NCBI GenBank assembly: GCA_028866435.1
Contig: JAGWIC010000009.1
Coordinates: 1-53,868 of the forward strand
Reading direction: 5' to 3'
DNA from: Lysobacteraceae bacterium
Lineage (GTDB): Bacteria > Pseudomonadota > Gammaproteobacteria > Xanthomonadales > Rhodanobacteraceae
DNA length: 53,868 bases
In this document: one piece after another, positions 24,594 through 34,375 of the stretch
How the letters are laid out: every line of letters begins with the position of its first letter
Numbering within the stretch: position 1 is the first letter of the stretch
Made by a program: the position numbers and the translations under genes
Notes under the pieces: generated by a model
Seen by the model: the letters and a program-made list of their open reading frames with translations, nothing else
Told to the model about the DNA's origin: nothing
Databases searched by the model: none

Positions 24594-25664
24594 GTGACGG
24601 CTGCCGGTATTTTTGCGGCGGCGCCTGATTCGGCGCTGGCCGCGTTGTTTGTGCCTTTCGAGACTTCCGGGCTGGCCTTGCCGGCGGATCGGCGCGTGCT
24701 GTTCCTGCGCGCGCGCGCAGGGGTGCGGCTGCGCGAGATGGCGCAGCCGGGCTGGCTGTGCGAGCAGGGCTTCATGCCGTTCGCGGACGAGCTGGCGCGC
24801 AACGGCCTGCGCGTCGGCGAGCCGGCGCCGGGGGAACGGTTTTCACTGGTGCTGGTGTTGCCGCCGCGACAGCGCGACGAGGCGCGGGCGCTGTTTGCGC
24901 GGGCCTTGAGCCTGCTGGCGCCGGGCGGCACGGTGCTGGCCAGCATGCCCAATGCCGAGGGCGCGAAATCGGGCGAAGGCGACCTGGCGAGGCTGGCGGG
25001 GCCGCTGCAGCACCTGTCCAAGCACAAGTGCCGGGTGTTCTGGAGCACGCCGACGCCGTCGCGGGTCGATCAGGCGCTGCTGGAAGAATGGCTGGGGCTG
25101 GACGCCCCGCGCGCGATTGCCGGGGGCTATGTCAGCCGCCCCGGATTGTTTGCCTGGGATCGCGTCGATCGCGCCTCGGCGCTGCTGGCGGCGCACCTGC
25201 CGCACGACCTGCACGGGCGGGTGGCGGACCTCGGCGCGGGTTACGGCTATCTGGCCAGCCAGGTCGTGGCGCGGTGCCCGCAGGTGCAGGCGATCGACCT
25301 GTACGAGGCCGAGGCGCGGGCGCTGGAACCGGCGCGGCTCAACATGGAGCGGGCGCGGCGGGACTGCGGTCGCGAACCGGCGGTGGCCGTGCATTGGCAC
25401 GACGTGACGCGCGGCCTGCCGCAGAAGTACGACGCCATCGTCAGCAATCCGCCCTTTCACCAGGGCCGCGCCGACCTGCCCGAGCTGGGCCGGGCATTCA
25501 TCCGCAGCGCGGCCGATGCACTGTTGCCGCAGGGGCGGCTGTGGCTGGTGGCGAACCGGCACCTGCCGTACGAGGCGATCCTGGCCGACCGTTTCGGCGC
25601 GGTGCGCAGCGTGGCGGTGCGCGAGGGTTTCAAGGTGATCGAAGCGGGCGGGGTGCGCGGATGA
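24594..25664 (+). CDS. rsmC: 16S rRNA (guanine-N2) methyltransferase RsmC-like
   Basis: The protein is 356 residues. A degenerate N-terminal methyltransferase-like half is followed by a catalytic half, with motif I VADLGAGYGYLA and the catalytic SNPPFHQG of base N2-methyltransferases. This two-domain layout and length fit RsmC, which methylates G1207 of 16S rRNA; RlmG is a close alternative. The GTG start is accepted because no other start fits. The stop overlaps the rsuA start (ATGA). Confidence 0.88.
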   Translation: MTAAGIFAAAPDSALAALFVPFETSGLALPADRRVLFLRARAGVRLREMAQPGWLCEQGFMPFADELARNGLRVGEPAPGERFSLVLVLPPRQRDEARALFARALSLLAPGGTVLASMPNAEGAKSGEGDLARLAGPLQHLSKHKCRVFWSTPTPSRVDQALLEEWLGLDAPRAIAGGYVSRPGLFAWDRVDRASALLAAHLPHDLHGRVADLGAGYGYLASQVVARCPQVQAIDLYEAEARALEPARLNMERARRDCGREPAVAVHWHDVTRGLPQKYDAIVSNPPFHQGRADLPELGRAFIRSAADALLPQGRLWLVANRHLPYEAILADRFGAVRSVAVREGFKVIEAGGVRG

Positions 25665-26362
25665 AACTGGTCAAGCTGATTGCCAACCTGGGCTACGGCA
25701 GCCGCAAGGACGTGACCCAGCTGTTCCGCAGCGGCCGCATCACCGACGCCGCTGGCGAGGTGCTGTATGCCGACGACGTGGTGCCCTACGAAACCATCCG
25801 GATCGACGACGAGCCGCTGGATCCGCCGCCTGGCCTGGTGATCATGATGAACAAGCCGCTGGGCGTGACCTGCTCGCGCAAGGACCCGGGCCGGGTGGTG
25901 TACGACCTGTTGCCGCCGCGCTTCAGCGTGCGCTCGCCGGCGCTGTCCAGCGTGGGCCGGCTGGACCGGGATACGTCCGGGCTGCTGCTGTTCACCGACG
26001 ACGGCGCGCTGTTGCACCGGATCATCTCGCCCCGGGCGCAGGTGACCAAGGTGTACGAGGCCACCCTGGCGCAGGATCTGCGCAGCGACGAGGGCGCGCT
26101 GTTTGCCAGCGGCAGCCTGATGCTGGAGTCGGAGAAGGAGCCGCTGGCGCCGGCATTTCTCGAGGTGCTGGGCCCGCGCCATGCCCGCCTCGGCGTGACC
26201 GAGGGGCGTTACCACCAGGTGCGCCGCATGTTCGCGGCAACCGGCAACCATGTGGAGACCCTGCGGCGCCTTTCGGTCGGCGCGCTGACCCTGGGCGAGC
26301 TGCCGCCGGGGGCATGGCGCACGCTGGATGCCGACGAGGTCGAGTCGATTTTCGCGAAATAG
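25661..26362 (+). CDS. rsuA: RsuA-family 16S rRNA pseudouridine synthase
   Basis: The protein is 233 residues, close to E. coli RsuA. An N-terminal S4-like domain precedes the core, with an intact catalytic GRLDRDTSGLLLFTDDG and C-terminal EGRYHQVRRMFAATGNHV. It should form pseudouridine 516 in 16S rRNA. The 4-bp overlap with rsmC makes a two-gene 16S rRNA modification operon. It gives a useful contrast to the RluF-like gene at 14469, whose matching Asp is lost. Confidence 0.92.
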   Translation: MKLVKLIANLGYGSRKDVTQLFRSGRITDAAGEVLYADDVVPYETIRIDDEPLDPPPGLVIMMNKPLGVTCSRKDPGRVVYDLLPPRFSVRSPALSSVGRLDRDTSGLLLFTDDGALLHRIISPRAQVTKVYEATLAQDLRSDEGALFASGSLMLESEKEPLAPAFLEVLGPRHARLGVTEGRYHQVRRMFAATGNHVETLRRLSVGALTLGELPPGAWRTLDADEVESIFAK

Positions 26363-26374
26363 CCCAGGTGCTTG

Positions 26375-26428
26375 TTGCAGCGCACCCTGTACGCGGTGCT
26401 TTGCACCTTCAGGTCGATCAAGGCCGCG
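26375..26428. repeat. Degenerate REP-type sequence
   Basis: CAGCGCACCCTGTACGCGG (26379 onward) matches the REP left arm GAGCGCACCCTGTGCGCG. The right arm is not recognisable. It lies between the convergent rsuA and YkgJ-type genes, the same kind of location as other copies. Confidence 0.5.
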
Positions 26429-26779
26429 CTACAGCATGTGCACGGCGGTCGGGATGGTGGCGCCGAACCATTTGTGCCGCTCGTCGCGGCAGCTGGGGCT
26501 GCCCATGGCGTACTTGCGGCAGATGCCGGGGCGGTCTTCGTAGATCGTGCAGCCGGAGGTGTTCGGGTCCACCGCGGCGCACCAGCCGTCCTCACCCTTG
26601 GCCAGGGTTTCCATGCCGTGGATATCGCGATCGACCAGCCATTCAGGCACATGGTCGTCGGGCATCAGCATGACGGTGAGGCGGCAGCACACCGCTTCGC
26701 AGGTGTTGCAGTGCACGCCGGGGTCAATGCTCTCGGCGTAGGGGTCGGGGAGGGTAATCACTCCCCAGCATGGCAGCAT
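26429..26779 (-). CDS. YkgJ-family cysteine-cluster protein
   Basis: The protein is about 116 residues. A Cys-rich pattern starts at VHCNTCEAVCCRL and continues with WCAAV, GCTIYEDRPGICRKY and SCRDE, the pattern of the YkgJ / Fe-S-cluster-type zinc- or iron-binding family. The start could be ATG 26779 or GTG 26761; neither has a strong SD. The function of the family is not established. Confidence 0.85.
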   Translation of the reverse strand: MLPCWGVITLPDPYAESIDPGVHCNTCEAVCCRLTVMLMPDDHVPEWLVDRDIHGMETLAKGEDGWCAAVDPNTSGCTIYEDRPGICRKYAMGSPSCRDERHKWFGATIPTAVHML

Positions 26780-26820
26780 TGCGCGGCGCGCACCTGAACC
26801 GGCCGCTACCCCGCAGGCCT

Positions 26821-27408
26821 TCAACCCTGGTTTTTCGCCCACAGGGCCTGCCAGCCTGCCGTACCCAGCCGTTGCAGCGTCTCGATATTGCGGCGATAGA
26901 TGGCATCGGTGTCGCTCATCACCTCCAGTGCGCGCTCGATGCTCGATTCGCGCAACAAATGCAGGGTCGGCCAGGGCGAACGGTTGCTGTAGTTCTCGAT
27001 GGCATCGGGCGCGCTGTCGGCGAACTGGTAGCGGGGGTGGAAACTGGCCACCTGCCACTCGCCCTCCAGCCCCAGTGTCTGCACGGCGGCATCGGCCACG
27101 TCGAGGAAGTCGTTGTAGTCGAGAAAGTCATCGAGCACGAACGGATGGATCAGCAGGCCGGTTTCGCACTCATCCGGGCGCAGCGCATTCAGCGACTGCA
27201 ATTCGCCGCACAGGTCGTCGAGCAGGGCGTCGGTGTCGCGCGCCTGGCTCACGCGCAGGCGCAGCTTGCCCTGCACCAGCGGGGCGCGTGCGAACGGACA
27301 CAGGTTGAGGCCGATCACCGCCCGCTCCAGCCAGCGCGTGGTGGCTTCCAGATAGGGCGCGTCCGCGGGCAGGGTGTCGGCATTGAGGTCGTTGCTGGGC
27401 GTGGCCAT
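26821..27408 (-). CDS. DUF1415 family protein
   Basis: The protein is 195 residues without signal or membrane segment. The conserved blocks NLCPFARAPL, a central LIHPFVLDDFLDYNDF and FHPRYQFADSAPDAIENYSN mark DUF1415. These small proteins occur widely in Gammaproteobacteria and have no assigned function. A GGA(ATCCCC) element precedes the ATG. Confidence 0.9.
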   Translation of the reverse strand: MATPSNDLNADTLPADAPYLEATTRWLERAVIGLNLCPFARAPLVQGKLRLRVSQARDTDALLDDLCGELQSLNALRPDECETGLLIHPFVLDDFLDYNDFLDVADAAVQTLGLEGEWQVASFHPRYQFADSAPDAIENYSNRSPWPTLHLLRESSIERALEVMSDTDAIYRRNIETLQRLGTAGWQALWAKNQG

Positions 27409-27676
27409 GGGGATTCCGGTGGGGTCGCGCCGGCGACTATAGCCGGCGGCAAGGGCGCGCTGCCGGATGCCGTCGCGCAGCGGTGTGCGGCATGGGACTT
27501 GCATTCGGTGCCGCGGGCCTGCGTGGCGACCGCGGCGGCCCGATCCGCTGCCGCCGTCACAAAACTGCTCTAATGGCGGCCTTCGACACGGTGGGCTTGC
27601 CCCGCGGACGCCGGCGGCGAGCCGGTCCGCAGGTTTTGGCCTCGCCGTGTTTGTGCCGTTTCAGAAGGATTCGCTT

Positions 27677-28948
27677 GTGGATGGTTTGATCGCTGGCCGA
27701 CCGGAAGACCTGCGTGGCAATGAGCCAGGCAGCCACTTCGGCGCCTTCATGGCGGCCACGCCGCCTGCCGCGATCCCGCTGCCCGAGCCGCCGCGGCGCG
27801 CCAGCCGGCCGCGCTCCCCTTCACCGGTTGCCGCGGCCGCGCTGGCCCGGGTGCGGGCGTGCCGCCTGGCTGGCCGTCAAAAAACCGACCGCGTATGCCT
27901 GATGGCGCCGGCACGATGGAAATCCGACACGGCGGCGCGGCGCGGCGGCGCGCTCGACTGGTCCGTGCCGACCGCGGCGCCGGCCCAATGGCGTGCTTCG
28001 CGCGTGCGCGGCAGGCCATTGTCGGCGGCGCCAGGGTCGTGGGTGGCGGCCATCGATGCATGGCGCCGCCTTGCGCGCTGGCAGCGGCCGGCGGCCGCAG
28101 CGAGGGCCTTGCGCGAGGCAGCGTTCCCCGGGCCGGCCCGCTTGCTTGCCGTGGCACGGGGTTTCCCGCGGCCGTCGTGGCAGCGCGTCGTTTATTGCTG
28201 CACGCTGGTCGGCTTCGTCGCGATCGCCGCCGCTGCCTGGCTGCCGCGACACGGGCTGGGCCATGCCACGGCGCGGCCGGTCGCGGCCATGGCGCCGACG
28301 GCAGCCGTCACGGCACCAGCGGCGGCGGCCGCGCCGCGGCACGCATCGCCACCGCCCGCGCCACCGGCCACGGCGGAAACCGGCGCGGCGCTGCTGGCCG
28401 ATGTCGGCACCATGGACCTGATGATGCCGATCGCCGAGCCCGATCTGGATATCACCTCGCGCCACAGCCTGTGGGCCCAGGTGGGCAAGAGCGCCGGCAT
28501 CGATCCGCTGCTGCTGTACAGCGTGGCGCTGGTGGAGTCCAAGGCCTTGTATCCCGGCGGCAAGGTGGCGCCCACGCCCTGGTTGTTCCGGGTCAACGAT
28601 CATCTGGTGCGTGGCGACCGCCATCACGTGCAGCTGGAGATGGCGGCGGCAAGCCAGTTCGGGGCACCGGTGCAGGACGTCGGCATCATGCAGGTGTATT
28701 ACCCGATGCACCGGGACGCGGTGCGCGACCCGCTGGCCCTGCTCAACCCGCGCACCAACATCACCGTCGCCGCGAAGATCCTGCGCCAAGGCATGCGCCA
28801 GACTCGCGATCGCGTGCTCGGCGTCGGTTACTACCACAGCCATACGCCCGCCCTGGCCAGGGATTACGGCACCGCCGTGCTGGCCGTGTACCAGCGGCTG
28901 AAGGGCGTCTACCGCCGGCAACCCGGTCGCCCGTGGATGGCGCGCTGA
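27677..28948 (+). CDS. Membrane-anchored lytic transglycosylase (SLT domain)
   Basis: The protein is about 423 residues. GTG 27677 is chosen because AGAAGGA lies 7 nt upstream. An unusual N-terminal region of about 170 residues, rich in Arg, Ala and Pro, is followed by one membrane helix (VVYCCTLVGFVAIAAAAWLP). A Pro/Ala linker then leads to a C-terminal SLT domain, with the catalytic Glu in ALVESKALYPGG and QDVGIMQVYY and a YHSHTPALARDYGTAV segment. This places the lysozyme-like domain in the periplasm, where it would cleave peptidoglycan. The cytoplasmic part matches nothing I recognise; its low sequence complexity leaves the exact start open. Confidence 0.82.
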   Translation: MDGLIAGRPEDLRGNEPGSHFGAFMAATPPAAIPLPEPPRRASRPRSPSPVAAAALARVRACRLAGRQKTDRVCLMAPARWKSDTAARRGGALDWSVPTAAPAQWRASRVRGRPLSAAPGSWVAAIDAWRRLARWQRPAAAARALREAAFPGPARLLAVARGFPRPSWQRVVYCCTLVGFVAIAAAAWLPRHGLGHATARPVAAMAPTAAVTAPAAAAAPRHASPPPAPPATAETGAALLADVGTMDLMMPIAEPDLDITSRHSLWAQVGKSAGIDPLLLYSVALVESKALYPGGKVAPTPWLFRVNDHLVRGDRHHVQLEMAAASQFGAPVQDVGIMQVYYPMHRDAVRDPLALLNPRTNITVAAKILRQGMRQTRDRVLGVGYYHSHTPALARDYGTAVLAVYQRLKGVYRRQPGRPWMAR

Positions 28949-29029
28949 AACGCCGCCGTCGGCGCGGGGGATTGCATCCGCCGCCCGGCGCCCGGATATA
29001 GGCTGCACGCCTCCTGCGGTTGCATCCTC

Positions 29030-30589
29030 ATGTTCACGCTGAACTTCGACAACGCGTTCGTGCGCGATTTGCCCGGCGATGCGGAACAAGGCCCACGGCG
29101 ACGCCAGGTGGAAGCGGCGCTGTATTCGCACGTCGCGCCCAGTGCCGTTGCCGCGCCGCGCCTGCTGGCCCATTCGGCGGAGGTGGCGGCGATGCTGGAG
29201 CTTGCCGAAACGGACGTGGCCTCGCCGGAATTCGCCGCGGTGTTTGCCGGCAACGCCTTGCTCGATGGCATGCAGCCGTATGCCGCCAATTATGGCGGTC
29301 ACCAGTTCGGCCACTGGGCCGGGCAACTCGGCGATGGCCGCGCGATTTCGCTGGGCGAGGCCATCAACCGGGCCGGCCAGCGCTGCGAGCTGCAGCTCAA
29401 GGGTGCCGGTCCCACGCCGTATTCGCGCGGTGCGGACGGCCGCGCGGTGTTGCGTTCCTCGCTGCGCGAGTTCCTGTGCAGCGAGGCGATGCATCATCTG
29501 GGCGTGCCGACCACGCGGGCGCTGAGCCTGGTCGCCACCGGCGAGCCGGTGCTGCGCGACATGTTCTACGACGGCCACGCGGCAGCGGAACCGGGGGCGA
29601 TCGTTTGCCGCGTGGCCCCGTCGTTCATCCGCTTCGGCAACTTCGAACTGCCGGCCTCGCGCGGCGACACCGCGCTGCTGCGGCAGTTGGTCGACTTCAC
29701 CATCCGGCGCGACTTTCCGGAACTCGGCGGGCAGGGCGAGGCAAGGTATGCGGCGTGGTTTGCCCAGGTCTGCGAACGCACCGCCGCGATGGTGGCGCAA
29801 TGGATGCGGGTCGGTTTCGTGCACGGCGTGATGAACACCGACAACATGTCGATCCTCGGCCTCACCCTCGACTATGGCCCCTATGGCTGGCTCGACAATT
29901 TCGATCCGGACTGGACCCCGAACACCACCGACGCGCAGCGCCGCCGCTACCGCTTTGGCCAGCAGCCGAACGTGGCCTGGTGGAACCTGGGCCGGCTGGC
30001 CGCCGCGCTGGCGCCGCTGTTCGCCGATGTCGCGCCATTGCAGGCCGGGCTGGATCGCTACGCCGCCAGCTATGCCGCCGCCGACCGGGCGAACATCGCG
30101 GCGAAACTGGGCCTGGCGGCGTGCTGCGACGACGACGTGGCGCTGATGTCGACCCTGCACGGACTGATGGCGGCGGCCGAGATCGACATGAGCCTGTGGT
30201 TTCGCGCGCTGGCCGATGTCGACCGGGCGGCACCCTCGCTCGAACCGCTGCGCGAGGCGTTCTACGACGAAGTCAGGCTGCGAGAGTCGGAACAGGCCCT
30301 GCGCGACTGGCTGGCCCGTTACGTCGCGCGACTGGCCGAGGACCCGCAATCGGCGGACCAGCGCCGCCGGCAGATGCACGCGGCCAACCCGCGCTACGTG
30401 CTGCGCAATTACCTGGCGCAACAGGCGATCGACCGCGCCAGCGAGGGCGATCCGGCGGGCATCCACGAGTTGCTCGAGGTACTGCGCCATCCGTACCAGG
30501 AGCAGCCCGGCCGCGAGGCCTTCGCGCGCAGGCGCCCCGACTGGGCGCGGCACAAGGCCGGTTGTTCGACGCTGTCGTGCAGCTCCTGA
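29030..30589 (+). CDS. selO: Protein adenylyltransferase SelO (YdiU family)
   Basis: The protein is 519 residues. The pseudokinase-like fold is clear: [52 protein letters not shown] and [11 protein letters not shown]. SelO transfers AMP from ATP to Ser, Thr or Tyr of target proteins, often in redox homeostasis. The C-terminus ends CSTLSCSS, where the penultimate Cys position matches the selenocysteine of animal homologues. A strong terminator follows at 30601. Confidence 0.96.
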   Translation: MFTLNFDNAFVRDLPGDAEQGPRRRQVEAALYSHVAPSAVAAPRLLAHSAEVAAMLELAETDVASPEFAAVFAGNALLDGMQPYAANYGGHQFGHWAGQLGDGRAISLGEAINRAGQRCELQLKGAGPTPYSRGADGRAVLRSSLREFLCSEAMHHLGVPTTRALSLVATGEPVLRDMFYDGHAAAEPGAIVCRVAPSFIRFGNFELPASRGDTALLRQLVDFTIRRDFPELGGQGEARYAAWFAQVCERTAAMVAQWMRVGFVHGVMNTDNMSILGLTLDYGPYGWLDNFDPDWTPNTTDAQRRRYRFGQQPNVAWWNLGRLAAALAPLFADVAPLQAGLDRYAASYAAADRANIAAKLGLAACCDDDVALMSTLHGLMAAAEIDMSLWFRALADVDRAAPSLEPLREAFYDEVRLRESEQALRDWLARYVARLAEDPQSADQRRRQMHAANPRYVLRNYLAQQAIDRASEGDPAGIHELLEVLRHPYQEQPGREAFARRRPDWARHKAGCSTLSCSS

Positions 30590-30600
30590 CCCGGCGCGGC

Positions 30601-30627
30601 GAAAAGGCCGGCGTGGCCGGCCTTTTC
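30601..30627 (+). terminator. Rho-independent terminator after selO
   Basis: GAAAAGGCCGGC (30601-30612) and GCCGGCCTTTTC (30616-30627) form a perfect 12-bp stem with a GTG loop, ending in TTTT. It is symmetric enough to work in both directions and also lies just after the 3' end of the minus-strand tRNA-Arg. Confidence 0.88.
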
Positions 30628-30638
30628 GGCTGAAAGGA

Positions 30639-30715
<77 letters not shown>

Positions 30716-30815
30716 AGCGCGGGGATTTTCGCATGGATCACCGCGCGGCGCGATCCGTCGCCGCCATCCGTGTCAGCCGACGGGTGTGCGCCGCCACGGC
30801 GCGGGACGGCCGGGC

Positions 30816-30824
30816 TGCTAGAAT
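30816..30824 (+). promoter_or_regulatory. Candidate extended -10 promoter for the ALDH7-type gene
   Basis: TGCTAGAAT has the TGn extension directly before TAGAAT. It lies 63 bp upstream of the aldehyde dehydrogenase ATG, leaving a leader that contains the AGGAG ribosome-binding site. Confidence 0.5.
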
Positions 30825-30887
30825 AAGCGGTTTCAACGCTCCCAATTCACGGCGCCGGCGGGTGCCACCCAGTTCCAGGAGTTACCC

Positions 30888-32423
30888 ATGCATCATGCAA
30901 TCCTCAAGTCGCTCGGTATCGGCAGTGAACATTCCGGCGGCTACCTCGGTCACGGCGAGTGGTCGACGACCACCGATGCCGGCGTACTGCAGCCGCTGAA
31001 TCCGGCGACCGGCGAGGTGATCGCCAAGGTGCATGCGTCCAGCGCGGCGGATTACGAAGTGATCCTCCAGCGCGCGCAGGAAGCGTTCAAGGTGTGGCGC
31101 GTCACGCCGGCGCCGTTGCGTGGCGAGGCGGTGCGGCTGTGCGGCGAGGCGCTGCGCAGGCACAAGGACGCGCTCGGGTCGCTGGTGTCGCTGGAGATGG
31201 GCAAGATCAAGGCCGAGGGCGACGGCGAAGTGCAGGAGATGATCGACATCGCCGACTTCGCGGTGGGCCAGAGCCGCATGCTGTACGGCAGCACCATGCA
31301 TTCGGAGCGTCCCGGCCACCGCATGTACGAGCAGTACCACCCGCTCGGCATCGTCGGCATCATCAGCGCCTTCAACTTCCCGGTCGCGGTATGGGCCTGG
31401 AACGCGATGCTGGCGGCGATCTGCGGCGACATCTGCATCTGGAAGCCGTCGCCGAAGACGCCGCTGGCCGCGATTGCGACGATGAAGATCTGCAACGAGG
31501 CGCTGAAGGACGCCGGCTACCCCGACCTGTTCTTCATGTTCAACGATGCCGGCAGCGAGCTGGCGCAGAACTTCGTCGACGACAGGCGCGTAGCGCTGAT
31601 CAGCTTCACCGGCTCGACCCGGGTCGGCCGCATGGTCGGCGAGCGCGTGGCGCAGCGCATGGGCCGTTCGCTGCTGGAGCTGGGCGGCAACAACGCGATC
31701 ATCCTGGATGCGTCGGCCGACCTGAAGCTGGCCGTGCCGGGCATCGTGTTCGGCTCGGTCGGTACCGCCGGCCAGCGCTGCACCTCGACCCGTCGCCTGT
31801 TCGTGCACGAGTCGATCTACGACAACGTGCTCGACACCCTGGTCAAGGCGTACAAGCAGGTCGAAGGCAAGATCGGCGACCCCAACGAAGCGACCACGCT
31901 GATGGGCCCGCTCAACAGCCACGATGCCGTGCAGGGTTACCTGGCCGCGATCGAGAAGGCCAAGGCGGCCGGCGGCAAGGTCGCCACCGGCGGTGCGGCG
32001 CTGACCGGGCGGCAGGGCTACTTCGTGCTGCCGACGATCATCACCGGCCTGCGCAACGAAGACGAGGTGGTGCAGTCGGAGACCTTCGCGCCGATCCTCT
32101 ACGTGATGAAGTTCAGCACCCTCGACGAGGCGATCGCGCTGCAGAACGCGGTGCCGCAGGGGCTGTCCTCGTCGCTGTTCACCGAGAGCATGAAGTCGGC
32201 CGAGAAGTACCTGTCGGCGGCCGGTTCGGATTGCGGCATCGCCAACGTCAACATCGGCACCTCGGGCGCGGAGATCGGCGGCGCGTTCGGCGGCGAGAAG
32301 GAGACCGGCGGCGGTCGCGAGTCCGGCTCCGATGCGTGGAAGGTCTACATGCGCCGCCAGACCAACACCATCAACTACTCCGATTCGCTGCCGCTGGCCC
32401 AGGGCATCAAGTTCGAGTTCTGA
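30888..32423 (+). CDS. Aldehyde dehydrogenase, ALDH7 / aminoadipate-semialdehyde dehydrogenase type
   Basis: The protein is 511 residues. AGGAG lies 6-7 nt before the ATG. NAD(P)-dependent ALDH features are complete: [20 protein letters not shown], the general-base Glu in [10 protein letters not shown], and the catalytic Cys in [12 protein letters not shown]. The C-terminal [18 protein letters not shown] is typical of ALDH7 (antiquitin-like), which oxidises alpha-aminoadipate semialdehyde in lysine breakdown. A related semialdehyde is possible. No lysine-catabolic genes are adjacent. A GC-rich hairpin follows the stop. Confidence 0.92.
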   Translation: MHHAILKSLGIGSEHSGGYLGHGEWSTTTDAGVLQPLNPATGEVIAKVHASSAADYEVILQRAQEAFKVWRVTPAPLRGEAVRLCGEALRRHKDALGSLVSLEMGKIKAEGDGEVQEMIDIADFAVGQSRMLYGSTMHSERPGHRMYEQYHPLGIVGIISAFNFPVAVWAWNAMLAAICGDICIWKPSPKTPLAAIATMKICNEALKDAGYPDLFFMFNDAGSELAQNFVDDRRVALISFTGSTRVGRMVGERVAQRMGRSLLELGGNNAIILDASADLKLAVPGIVFGSVGTAGQRCTSTRRLFVHESIYDNVLDTLVKAYKQVEGKIGDPNEATTLMGPLNSHDAVQGYLAAIEKAKAAGGKVATGGAALTGRQGYFVLPTIITGLRNEDEVVQSETFAPILYVMKFSTLDEAIALQNAVPQGLSSSLFTESMKSAEKYLSAAGSDCGIANVNIGTSGAEIGGAFGGEKETGGGRESGSDAWKVYMRRQTNTINYSDSLPLAQGIKFEF

Positions 32424-32436
32424 GCGATACTGCGGC

Positions 32437-32460
32437 CACGGGCGGTTCGCGCCGCCCGTG
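32437..32460 (+). terminator. GC-rich stem-loop after the ALDH7-type gene
   Basis: CACGGGCGG (32437-32445) and CCGCCCGTG (32452-32460) pair perfectly over 9 bp with a 6-nt loop. No T-tract follows, so termination may be weak or factor-assisted. Confidence 0.5.
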
Positions 32461-32511
32461 ACCGGCTCGCCCTGGTGCGGACCGTGTTCCCTTCGACGAG
32501 TGAGTGATCCG

Positions 32512-32814
32512 ATGAGTGAGCAAGCCCCCTATGGCGCAGGCCCGTCGACCAGTTCGCTGGCCGTGGTGAGCCTGGTTTTCGGCGTTCTCGGCTGGTGCGT
32601 GCTGCCGTTCATCGGCCCGATCGTGGCGATCGTCTGCGGCCATCTGGCGCGCGCGGAAATCCGCCGCGCCGGCGCCGACCGTCCGCTGGAGGGCGACGGC
32701 ATGGCCGTCGCCGGCCTGGTGCTCGGCTATCTGCAACTGGCCGTGTGGCTGTTGCTGCTGATGGCGTTCGTGGTCGCCCTGGTGCTGGGGGTGACGTTGT
32801 GGCACTGGCACTGA
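32512..32814 (+). CDS. DUF4190-type small membrane protein
   Basis: The protein is 100 residues. A short hydrophilic start (MSEQAPYGAGPSTSS) precedes two hydrophobic helices (about 16-42 and 66-95) separated by GHLARAEIRRAG, the hallmark of DUF4190 proteins. The role is unknown. It lies just before the SDR gene. Confidence 0.82.
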   Translation: MSEQAPYGAGPSTSSLAVVSLVFGVLGWCVLPFIGPIVAIVCGHLARAEIRRAGADRPLEGDGMAVAGLVLGYLQLAVWLLLLMAFVVALVLGVTLWHWH

Positions 32815-32824
32815 GCGATACCTC

Positions 32825-33601
32825 ATGACCGATACGCAGCCCGCGGCCCCGTTCGATTTTCGCGGCTATCGTGTGGTGGTCGCCGGCGGCAGCAAGGGCA
32901 TCGGCCGCAGCATGGCGTTGGCGTTTGCCGGGGCCGGCGCCGCGGTGTCGATCTGCGCCCGCGGCGTGGCGGCGCTGGAGCAGACCCGGCAGGCGATCGC
33001 CGCCCTCGGCGTCAGCGCGCATGCGCAGCGTTGCGATCTGGCCGATGCCGCGGCGATCCACCGTTTCGTCGACGATGCGGCCGCCACGCTGGGCGGCATC
33101 GACGTGCTGGTGAACAACGCCAGCGGCTATGGTTTCGGCGACGACGACGAGGCGTGGCTGGCCGATTTCAACGTGGACCTGATGGCGGCGGTGCGCGCCT
33201 CGCGCGCCGCGCTGGCCTACCTGACGGCCTCCAGCCACGCCTGCATCCTGCACACCAGCTCGATCGCGGCGGCGCGGCCGCGCCCGGGCGGGCCCTCCTA
33301 TGCGGCGATGAAGGCGGCGCTGAGCCATTACACCATGTCGCAGGCGTTGGCCCTGGCCGGACAGCGGATCCGCGTCAACGCGATCGCACCCGGTTCGATC
33401 GCCTTTGCCGACGGCCTGTGGGAACGGCGCCGGGTGGAACAGCCCGAGCTGTACCAGGCGACGCTCGCGAGCATCCCGTTCGGCCGCTTCGGCCAGCCGC
33501 AGGAGATCGCACACGCCGCCCTGTTCCTGGCCTCGCCGTGGGCGGGCTGGATCACCGGGCAGACCCTGGTGGTGGACGGTGGACAAATGCTCAATGGCTG
33601 A
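32825..33601 (+). CDS. Short-chain dehydrogenase/reductase
   Basis: The protein is 258 residues. The Rossmann motif is GGSKGIGRS, the structural motif is NNASG, and the catalytic Ser-Tyr-Lys is TSS...SYAAMK. The C-terminal GQTLVVDGGQML is typical of classical SDRs. The substrate is unknown. The stop overlaps the following methyltransferase start by 8 bp. Confidence 0.92.
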   Translation: MTDTQPAAPFDFRGYRVVVAGGSKGIGRSMALAFAGAGAAVSICARGVAALEQTRQAIAALGVSAHAQRCDLADAAAIHRFVDDAAATLGGIDVLVNNASGYGFGDDDEAWLADFNVDLMAAVRASRAALAYLTASSHACILHTSSIAAARPRPGGPSYAAMKAALSHYTMSQALALAGQRIRVNAIAPGSIAFADGLWERRRVEQPELYQATLASIPFGRFGQPQEIAHAALFLASPWAGWITGQTLVVDGGQMLNG

Positions 33602-34373
33602 CCAGGACGCCTCGCTGCACCCGACGATGCGCTTCAGCGACCGTGTCGACGACTACGTGCGCTATCGCCCCGACTATCCACCGGCCCTGCTGGCGTGGTT
33701 GCAGCGCGAGCACGGCGTGGCCGCGGGCTGGCGGGTCGCCGACGTCGGCGCGGGCACGGGCATCTCCGCGAAGATGTTCCTGGACGTGGGGTGCCGGGTC
33801 ACCGCGGTGGAACCGAATGCGCCGATGCGCGACGCCGCCACGCGCTGGCTGGCGGGCTATCCGCTTTTCGATGCCATCGACGGTCGCGCCGACGCCACCG
33901 GCCTGGCCGGTGCCAGCGTGGACCTTGTCACAGTGGCGCAGGCGTTCCACTGGTTCGACGAGGCGGCGGCGCGGCGTGAATTTGCACGTATCCTGCGTCC
34001 CGGCGGGCTGGCGGCGATCTGGTGGAACTCCCGCCGGCTCGGCGGCAGCGCGTTCCTGGAGGGCTACGAGGCGCTGCTCAAGACCTTCGGCACCGACTAC
34101 GCCAGCGTGGCCGAGCGCTATCCCGACGACGCCCGCATGCGCGACTGGTTCGGCGCCGGCTTTCGCGGTGCTGCCTCGTTCGCCCACGGCCAGGCACTGG
34201 ATTTCGACGCGCTGCGCGGCCGGCTGATGTCCTCCTCCTACGTGCCGCAGGCGGGCCATCCGCAGCACCTGCCTATGCTGCAGGCGTTGCGCGAGCTGTT
34301 CGACCGCTGCGTCGAACGGGGCACGATAGACTTCGCCTACGACACCCGCATTTTCGTGGGCCAACTGGTTTGA
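33594..34373 (+). CDS. Class I SAM-dependent methyltransferase
   Basis: The protein is 259 residues. Motif I is [15 protein letters not shown], followed by [10 protein letters not shown] and [15 protein letters not shown], as in the small-molecule methyltransferase type 11 group. Its substrate is unknown. It overlaps the SDR gene by 8 bp and ends 2 bp before pyrD, so an SDR-methyltransferase-pyrD-murB transcription unit is likely. Confidence 0.9.
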   Translation: MADQDASLHPTMRFSDRVDDYVRYRPDYPPALLAWLQREHGVAAGWRVADVGAGTGISAKMFLDVGCRVTAVEPNAPMRDAATRWLAGYPLFDAIDGRADATGLAGASVDLVTVAQAFHWFDEAAARREFARILRPGGLAAIWWNSRRLGGSAFLEGYEALLKTFGTDYASVAERYPDDARMRDWFGAGFRGAASFAHGQALDFDALRGRLMSSSYVPQAGHPQHLPMLQALRELFDRCVERGTIDFAYDTRIFVGQLV

Positions 34374-34375
34374 CC

